Assembly: GCA_003489085.1 (NCBI GenBank)
Contig: DNJM01000119.1
Span: 1 to 8,022 of the forward strand
Direction: 5' to 3'
Length of the DNA: 8,022 bases
Source: Lachnospiraceae bacterium
Lineage (GTDB): Bacteria > Bacillota > Clostridia > Lachnospirales > Lachnospiraceae
This document shows, one piece after another, positions 6,017 through 8,022 of this stretch (position 1 is the first letter of the stretch; the number at the start of each line of letters is the position of its first letter). The notes under the pieces were generated by a model. It searched no databases. It was not told where the DNA came from and saw nothing but the letters and a program-made list of their open reading frames with translations. The translations under genes and the position numbers were made by a program.

Positions 6017-6835
6017 TTACCCCCAGATCATGAAATATCCCATTACCAATACCGCCAGCACAATCCGGTAGTAGCCGAATACCTTAAAGTCGTGTTTCTT
6101 AATGTAGCCCATCAGGAACTTAATAGCGAAGACAGACACGATAAAGGACACCAGACATCCCACCAGCAGAATTACTACTTCCATAGCAGTATAATGGAAG
6201 CCGAACTTTAACAGCTTGATTCCGCTTGCACCCAGCATCGTCGGAATCGCAAGGAAAAAGGTAAATTCAGCAGCTACCCCTCTGGAAACACCAATCAGCA
6301 ATGCGCCGATAATTGTTGCACCGGAACGGGAAGTTCCCGGAATCAGCGCAAGCACCTGGAAGCATCCGATCAGAAACGCAGTCTGATATGTAATCTCTTT
6401 CAGCTTCGTTACACGCGGCTGCATCTGTGCATTACGATTTTCCACCAGAATAAACAAGATACCATATACGAACAGCATAATGGAAATCACAATGTAATTC
6501 GACAAATGCTCATCGATAAAATCATTAAACAGAATTCCGATGACGCCTGCCGGAATACAGCCAACTACAACCTTGAACCACAGTTCCAGCGTATTGCGCT
6601 TCTGCCTTGCGCTCTTTCTGGATGAAAACGGGTTCAGCTTATGGAAATACAGCACGATCACTGCCAGAGCACTGGCCAGCTGTATGACCACCTTAAACAT
6701 ATTCATAAACTCTGTACTTACGTCCATATGCATAAATTCATTCACCAGCAAAAGATGCCCCGTACTGCTGATCGGCAGCCATTCGGTAATTCCCTGCACA
6801 ATTCCCAGTATAACAGATTTTAAAATATCCAGCAT
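6017..6835 (-). CDS. uppP: Undecaprenyl-diphosphate phosphatase (BacA/UppP)
   Basis: This polytopic membrane enzyme recycles the lipid carrier undecaprenyl diphosphate to undecaprenyl phosphate for peptidoglycan and other surface glycans; members confer bacitracin tolerance when abundant. The 272-residue length equals the family norm (E. coli 273). The N-terminal (E/Q)xxxE motif appears as Q14-G-I-T-E18, followed by LPISSTGH (20-27) with the conserved serine and histidine. The second active-site motif PGTSRSGAT covers 166-174 with R170. Hydrophobic segments lie near 1-15, 48-63, 87-104, 113-131, 150-166, 175-200, 217-240 and 254-271. A strong GGAGGAG precedes the ATG, 20 bases after the HAD stop, so the two are cotranscribed. 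The Q14 variant is an accepted form of the motif, not a defect. Confidence 0.96.
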   Translation of the reverse strand: MLDILKSVILGIVQGITEWLPISSTGHLLLVNEFMHMDVSTEFMNMFKVVIQLASALAVIVLYFHKLNPFSSRKSARQKRNTLELWFKVVVGCIPAGVIGILFNDFIDEHLSNYIVISIMLFVYGILFILVENRNAQMQPRVTKLKEITYQTAFLIGCFQVLALIPGTSRSGATIIGALLIGVSRGVAAEFTFFLAIPTMLGASGIKLLKFGFHYTAMEVVILLVGCLVSFIVSVFAIKFLMGYIKKHDFKVFGYYRIVLAVLVMGYFMIWG

Positions 6836-6855
6836 AATCTAACTCCTCCTCTGAT

Positions 6856-7680
6856 TTACAATACATACATTTCAATCGCTTTTGCCACACCATCTTCTTC
6901 ATTTGAACATGTGACCACATCTGCGGCTGCCTTTACCTCAGCGGACGCATTTCCCATGGCAACGCCAAGCCCCGCATCTCTCAGCATGGCAACATCATTC
7001 AATCCATCGCCGCATGCCATGATCTCTTCCCGTTCGATCCCAAGTATTTTTCCCAGCCGGAGGAGTCCCTTTCCTTTATCTACCTCTCCTCCGTTCACTT
7101 CTATATTATTCCGAATCGCACTGGAAACGGTAACGCCCGGAATCTTTTTCAGATCCTCCAGGGCACATTCACGCTCACTCAGATCAGCAAAGAGTGCATG
7201 CACCTTATCCGAGCCCTTCCCGGTTTTTTGCATCTCCTGACGTACATCCGCAACCGGAATCTTTGTCAGGCGAATATACTGCCGCATGGCAGGATTCTCC
7301 ACATAGCGCGGCAAATCAGCAAACTCTTTCTCTGAAACATATGAAATGCCGTCTAAATAGACCTCTTTCAGTGTATCATAACACTCAAAAACATCCAATA
7401 TCTTTTCGACATTTTTTGGTTCTACCAATGCTTCATAAAGAATCTTTTCTTCCTGCAGATCAATAATTCTTGCCCCATTGGCTGTTACAGCATAACGCAT
7501 CCCCGGGAAATTTCTGATACGTTCCGGTATTCCTCCAATCGGCCTCCCTGTCGCTGCCAGGACATGTACTCCCTTTGCAATAGCTTCACTCAGCACATGC
7601 TCCGTATAGGGTGTCAGCTCCTTGCGGTCATTCAAAAGCGTCCCATCCAGATCCAGACCAATCAGCTTTATTTTCTTCAC
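6856..7680 (-). CDS. Cof-type HAD superfamily phosphatase (YidA-like, class IIB)
   Basis: This 274-residue cytoplasmic hydrolase carries all HAD motifs: motif I DLDGT (10-14) with nucleophile D10 and acid/base D12, motif II T44 in AATGRP, motif III lysine K202 in VDKGKGL, and motif IV GDGLNDVAML (224-233) with D225 and D229 binding magnesium. The long cap between about 85 and 190 is the C2B type of the Cof/YidA group, which dephosphorylates small phosphometabolites such as sugar phosphates with broad specificity, so the true substrate cannot be named. The start is GTG (7678-7680); GGAG and GAGG stand 11 and 3 bases upstream, and no better ATG exists. It is the first gene of the unit with uppP and the SfsA-MutY fusion, behind a promoter at 7769-7797 and a leader of about 80 bases. 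Confidence 0.94.
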   Translation of the reverse strand: MKKIKLIGLDLDGTLLNDRKELTPYTEHVLSEAIAKGVHVLAATGRPIGGIPERIRNFPGMRYAVTANGARIIDLQEEKILYEALVEPKNVEKILDVFECYDTLKEVYLDGISYVSEKEFADLPRYVENPAMRQYIRLTKIPVADVRQEMQKTGKGSDKVHALFADLSERECALEDLKKIPGVTVSSAIRNNIEVNGGEVDKGKGLLRLGKILGIEREEIMACGDGLNDVAMLRDAGLGVAMGNASAEVKAAADVVTCSNEEDGVAKAIEMYVL

Positions 7681-7705
7681 TTTCCTCTAATCTCCTTCTC
7701 TGTAC

Positions 7706-7734
7706 GTAATATTCGTAACACTATCTGTAATATT
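7706..7734. repeat. Short direct repeat GTAATATT in the divergent intergenic region
   Basis: GTAATATT occurs at 7706-7713 and 7727-7734, start to start 21 bases (two helical turns), with a related GTAACACT at 7715-7722 between them. It lies in the leader of the HAD gene and upstream of the plus-strand promoter. It could be an operator, but A/T-rich octamers recur by chance. Confidence 0.35.
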
Positions 7735-7746
7735 TCCTTAACAAAA

Positions 7747-7776
7747 TTTGCATCTTTGCACATTTTATAGTATAAT
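7747..7776 (+). promoter_or_regulatory. Predicted promoter for the secreted coiled-coil protein gene
   Basis: A perfect TATAAT (7771-7776) has a partial -35 match TTTGCA (7747-7752) with an 18-base spacer. The predicted start is near 7783, about 82 bases before the ATG at 7865. The -35 is imperfect, so an activator may help. The -10 overlaps the -10 of the opposing promoter. Confidence 0.6.
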
Positions 7777-7797
7777 AACGAAACAAGACAGCGTCAA
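7769..7797 (-). promoter_or_regulatory. Sigma-A promoter for the HAD-uppP-SfsA/MutY unit
   Basis: On the minus strand, TTGACG (7792-7797) is followed by a 17-base spacer and TATACT (7769-7774), a near-consensus promoter. The predicted start is near 7762, leaving about 80 bases of leader before the GTG at 7680. Four of its six -10 positions coincide with the plus-strand -10 box. Confidence 0.7.
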
Positions 7798-7829
7798 GTG
7801 GGCACTCTGATGATTCTTTTGCCCATTTG
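7795..7829 (+). other. Stem-loop in the 5' leader of the secreted protein gene
   Basis: Arms 7795-7804 (CAAGTGGGCA) and 7820-7829 (TGCCCATTTG) pair over 10 bp with one G-T wobble and a 15-base loop. The structure lies between the predicted start site and the ribosome binding site at about 7850-7857 and does not cover that site. It matches no riboswitch class known to me. It may affect mRNA stability or translation. Confidence 0.55.
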
Positions 7830-7864
7830 CACATGCTAAACATCTATCAGGAAAGGAAATCAAC

Positions 7865-8022
7865 ATGAATTCGCAGTTTAAAAGGAGGATGCGGGCCTGT
7901 GCTGCTCTATCCACTGCCGTCATCCTTGGCATATCGTCTATACCAGTATATGCCGACGAATCAATTGAAAGTCTCCAGGATAAAACTTCTACGCTGCAAA
8001 ATGAACTAAACGGTCTGCAGGA
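7865..8022 (+). CDS. Secreted coiled-coil protein, N-terminal part (possible peptidoglycan hydrolase, PcsB/NlpC-P60 type)
   Basis: The 52 visible residues begin MNSQFKRRMRA and continue off the right edge. The start has a basic n-region (KRRMR), a hydrophobic core (about residues 11-25) and a signal peptidase I site after VYA (residue 30), so the protein is exported. Mature residues from D31 (SIESLQDKTSTLQNELNGLQ) show heptad-like leucines typical of the N-terminal coiled coil of Firmicute peptidoglycan hydrolases and their regulators such as PcsB or CwlO, where it precedes a CHAP, NlpC/P60 or M23 domain. That catalytic end is outside the window, so the function is inference. AGGAAAGG stands about seven bases before the ATG. 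It is divergent from the HAD-uppP unit and shares the promoter region. Confidence 0.8.
   Translation, partial: MNSQFKRRMRACAALSTAVILGISSIPVYADESIESLQDKTSTLQNELNGLQ

Noticed and set aside
6017..6835. Loss of an active-site glutamate in UppP (Q14 where E. coli has E)
   Set aside because: The recognised motif is (E/Q)xxxE, and the remaining catalytic residues are intact, so this is normal variation.
7705..7731. WalR-type box upstream of the putative wall hydrolase
   Set aside because: Half-sites resembling TGTAAT occur, but their spacing (9 and 12 bases start to start) does not match the 11-base period of the known consensus, and two of the three lack the first T.
1..8022. Mobile element, prophage, CRISPR array or toxin-antitoxin module
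   Set aside because: No transposase, integrase, terminal inverted repeats, regularly spaced repeats or paired small genes are seen; every gene is a housekeeping or metabolic type with uniform composition.

Overview
The window looks like a chromosomal segment of an anaerobic Firmicute, most likely a Clostridia gut-type bacterium near Lachnospiraceae. Support comes from the moderate GC content, the strong GGAGG-type ribosome binding sites, the clostridial-style protein sequences, and a double-cubane-cluster (2-hydroxyacyl-CoA dehydratase-like) protein with its ATP-dependent activator, a pair typical of anaerobes. The genus is not identifiable from the sequence alone. No mobile element, tRNA, rRNA or CRISPR array is seen.

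Layout: seven complete genes lie on the minus strand (read right to left) and one partial gene lies on the plus strand at the right edge. The first minus-strand unit starts at a good sigma-A-type promoter (7769-7797). It contains a Cof-type HAD phosphatase (6856-7680), undecaprenyl-diphosphate phosphatase uppP (6017-6835) and a single-reading-frame fusion of a SfsA-family nuclease with the adenine DNA glycosylase MutY (4251-5981). Spacings are 20 and 35 bases.

The second unit begins at an extended -10 promoter (4194-4202). It contains a double-cubane-cluster reductase homologous to YjiM (2999-4150), a stem-loop, its ATPase activator homologous to YjiL (2146-2916), UDP-galactopyranose mutase glf (1005-2144, one base after the activator) and a MurR/RpiR-type sugar-phosphate-sensing regulator (131-991). 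The DCCP/activator pair is a member of an ATP-driven low-potential electron transfer system whose physiological substrate is generally unknown. Its tight linkage to glf, a flavoenzyme that works only when its FAD is reduced, is the most suggestive association here, although a functional link is only inference.

At the right end, the HAD/uppP unit and a secreted coiled-coil protein (from 7865, cut by the window end; possibly a peptidoglycan hydrolase) diverge from promoters whose -10 boxes overlap almost completely. At the left end (1-130) there is no gene, but a good minus-strand promoter reads out of the window. Most of the window is conventional. The points worth a second look are the SfsA-MutY fusion, the DCCP-activator-glf-RpiR operon, and the regulatory architecture of the two intergenic regions.
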